Shown: piece by piece, positions 61,866-64,000 of the stretch
How positions within the stretch are numbered: position 1 is the stretch's first letter
Layout of the letters: each line of letters begins with the position of its first letter
From: Monilinia fructicola
Taxonomy: Eukaryota > Ascomycota > Leotiomycetes > Helotiales > Sclerotiniaceae
Direction: 5' to 3'
Assembly (NCBI GenBank): GCA_008692225.1
Contig: VICG01000010.1
Coordinates: forward strand, 930,001 to 994,000
Length of the DNA stretch: 64,000 bases
Translations under genes and position numbers: made by a program
Notes under the pieces: generated by a model
What the model was told of the DNA's origin: nothing
Databases searched by the model: none
Seen by the model: the letters and a program-made list of their open reading frames with translations, nothing else

Positions 61866-64000
61866 GTTTGTCGAGTTGGTCAAAGGAAGCAGTGATCAAC
61901 AAATAACTTGCACAGGAGTTCTTGGTCGACTTATATTCTGAAAGAAATCCTTAGTACTATATACTTCCATACTTGAAACAACGTTATTTGTGATTGGTGC
62001 AAAAAATTGTATGTAAACTCAATTGTCTGCCAAAAGGGTAGTGGATAACCTTCGTTCAAGGAGTGGCTGGATAGCTGAAAGCATGCAGGAACAAGCAAAT
62101 GCTCCCCCTCAATTGCAAATTGGGCTTGGCTAGACCTGGAACCAAAATCGGGCATCTTTCTCCGAACTTAATGAAATTGGGAGGTACAGTAGTGTGGTTG
62201 CGGCGCCGTCGTGGGTATGGGGCGGACGATACTTACAGCCGCATTTTTTTACTACCTAGGCGACATTGACAGGGCCCGAATAGCTCACTCCAATGCAGAT
62301 TACATGATATTCCGCTCACAGCTTTGAAAGGTAGAGAGAGGGTCACCTCGGAGGAGGTTCAAAACAACTGGCATATTGTACCAAAATGTATAACTCCCCG
62401 GCCGCAGTACCACATATTGACAACATGCGTCTCGATTCTCGTGTTCGCTATCCGATGTTGTTTCTAGCCGACCCATGAAATCGAATTCGAAGGCATATTG
62501 CAACTTGCAAGGAGATGATGGATCATGGATGCCTTCATCATGTACGAAGGTATAGTGACATTCTTGTTTCATCGCCTGCACCTTCAAAAGTTAGTTTTCA
62601 TGGGTATAATAATGATTTGTTGAGTAGGAGAATGGAGTTGACGAACAAGAATTGCAATTCTAAGGTTAAATTTACCATCCATATTTCTTGAAGAATAAGC
62701 TTGAAGAATAAGAATGGTTAAGGTTAGAACTATCTACGGTAGTCAAATTCATGGAGACAAACGCAGAAAGTGTGGTGTCTTGGCTTTTTCCGAACATTTA
62801 CCGGCGGGACTTCCCATCACATGCATGTAATGAAGGTATCACCTACTACTGTATGCATATTGTTGTATATACTATATAATTACTATATACTATACAGAGT
62901 AGCAACAGTTCTGTCAGACTGTCCCACAACAACGGTGAAGATGTGCGCGGTTGATTTTGGATGAATGCTACACCATGGCATGCATACATGGAGTACTGCA
63001 AAAGGTATGAATACCGCGAATCAACCCCAAGCAGCAGAATAACAAAATCGGGGGATTGATGGATTTCCGCTGCATTGGGAAAGCCCATTGATACTCTGTA
63101 TATCCACTTGCAGGGCTACAAATTACAATCCGATGTATCCGTAAGATTAACATGAAAGCTTATGTTGAGCAAGCAGGTTTCATGTCATCATATTACACGT
63201 GTTGTTGCTATATACCAAAAAGGCCGATTCGTCCGAACAGTTAGATGATTGGATTCTCATCTGATATCCGCCTACTCATGGTACCTCACCTCACCATGTT
63301 GCAACGTGCAATGGATGAATGTTCGATTCCACAATTCGATAGAAATTTACTCATCAATACTACCATGATTACCATCCCAATCTAATCAAATATCAATTTA
63401 CTCTATAGAACTATCTCGCCTGTCACAACGCTCCACACAACATGTATGAATACCTATTCACGACAGCAGCGAGAGGCGGTGACAGAACCAGTTTCAAACA
63501 ACTCATTACACTCTGTAACGAGACCTTTGCGATTGATGAAAGATATGCTATGCCTAGACCATAAACAGTTTCCATCTGTATAGTATCGGTTCAGAAGTCT
63601 GAAATAGCTTCCAGATTCCTCCGTGAGGTTGGTGGTTACTCGATGTAGCGTTATCCATGAGCTTCGACAGAGAGTCGCGTCGGGTTGCCCCGTTAGGATT
63701 ACTGCTTCAACTTTTTGGTGTCTAAGCTTGGTCAGCTTTGGTAATCCAATACCCTGTCTTGAGATGGGATGATGCGATTGAGAATGGGTGGATGTGGACC
63801 GCCTTCAGGCACCGCAGGACCTTCGTCTGTCAACTCGTTTTTTCATGACATGTTCGCCCAAGTGGGCTGGCTTATCTTTATTATCAAACATCGGCCAGGA
63901 CACGACGTGCATGGGTATATTCTTCAGCTGCCTCTCGATAGTCTTTTGAAAACGAAAATCTCAAACATTAATACAGTGGTTCTCTCACCGTGGTTTGAAC
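61866..64000. other. 2.1-kb terminal region, no gene recognised
   Basis: Begins with the promoter side of the pectin methylesterase gene. A 95-codon minus-strand frame at 62300-62587 is Cys/His-containing but shows no family motif, and no splice partner was found. The rest is AT-rich with short ORFs only; a gene extending beyond 64000 cannot be excluded. Confidence 0.5.

Overview
This window is nuclear DNA from a filamentous ascomycete. Genes carry short introns (mostly about 50-130 nt, GTAAGT- or GTATGT-like donors, CTAAC-type branch sites close to the acceptor), coding DNA is moderately AT-rich, and the gene content is fungal (ATG3, NCB2, MCP1/DUF1691, ISN1, Bot1/mS45, a secreted pectin methylesterase). 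The protein flavour and the pectin methylesterase fit a plant-associated Leotiomycete (Helotiales, perhaps Sclerotiniaceae). That placement is inference; no marker settles it.

Layout, left to right: a tail-anchored ubiquitin-conjugating enzyme (1.4-2.4 kb); a large repeat-rich multi-membrane-span protein of unknown family (3.2-8.5 kb); pyruvate dehydrogenase E1 beta (10.5-11.7 kb); ATG3 (12.3-13.5 kb, minus); a CCDC97-like protein (14.3-15.1 kb, minus); a tyrosine phosphatase (15.4-16.4 kb); mitoribosomal mS45/Bot1 (16.6-17.8 kb); NC2-beta/NCB2 (18.9-21.5 kb), whose 1.8-kb second intron holds an intact 507-codon ORF; a GC-richer, repeat-containing gap; mitochondrial enoyl reductase ETR1 (24.5-25.8 kb, minus); a disordered Ser/Pro-rich protein (27-27.8 kb, minus); a microsatellite-dense block (28.0-29.8 kb); a SAM methyltransferase (30.8-31.7 kb); GatA/HER2 (32.0-34.1 kb, minus); a secreted 5'-nucleotidase-like phosphoesterase (34.6-36.6 kb); an O-methyltransferase (37.0-38.3 kb, minus); IMP 5'-nucleotidase ISN1 (39.5-41.3 kb); a gene-poor stretch with broken protein-like pieces (42.1-46.7 kb); a C2H2 zinc-finger protein (46.7-47.3 kb, minus); MCP1 (47.7-48.7 kb); NSE4 (49.7-51.2 kb, minus); VPS34 (52.3-55.3 kb); PRP38 (57.4-58.2 kb, minus); a small membrane protein (58.6-59.2 kb); tRNA-Glu(UUC) (about 60.0 kb, minus); and a pectin methylesterase (60.6-61.9 kb, minus).

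Most genes are unrelated housekeeping loci. ATG3 and VPS34 both serve autophagy; PDB1, ETR1, HER2, mS45 and MCP1 are mitochondrial; ISN1 and the secreted phosphoesterase both act on phosphate esters, probably nucleotides. No biosynthetic cluster, transposon or CRISPR was recognised.

Two points dominate any reuse. (1) From about 24.5 kb rightward nearly every conserved gene, including essential ones, is interrupted by single-base insertions or deletions, mostly in short homopolymers; the recognised genes left of 21.5 kb are open apart from the large repeat protein. I could place about 25 such sites, and removing them gives coherent full-length reading frames each time, so they look like consensus errors. 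Coordinates below give whole loci, with breaks listed in each entry. (2) The 3.2-8.5 kb repeat protein and the ORF nested in the NCB2 intron are the best candidates for undescribed biology.
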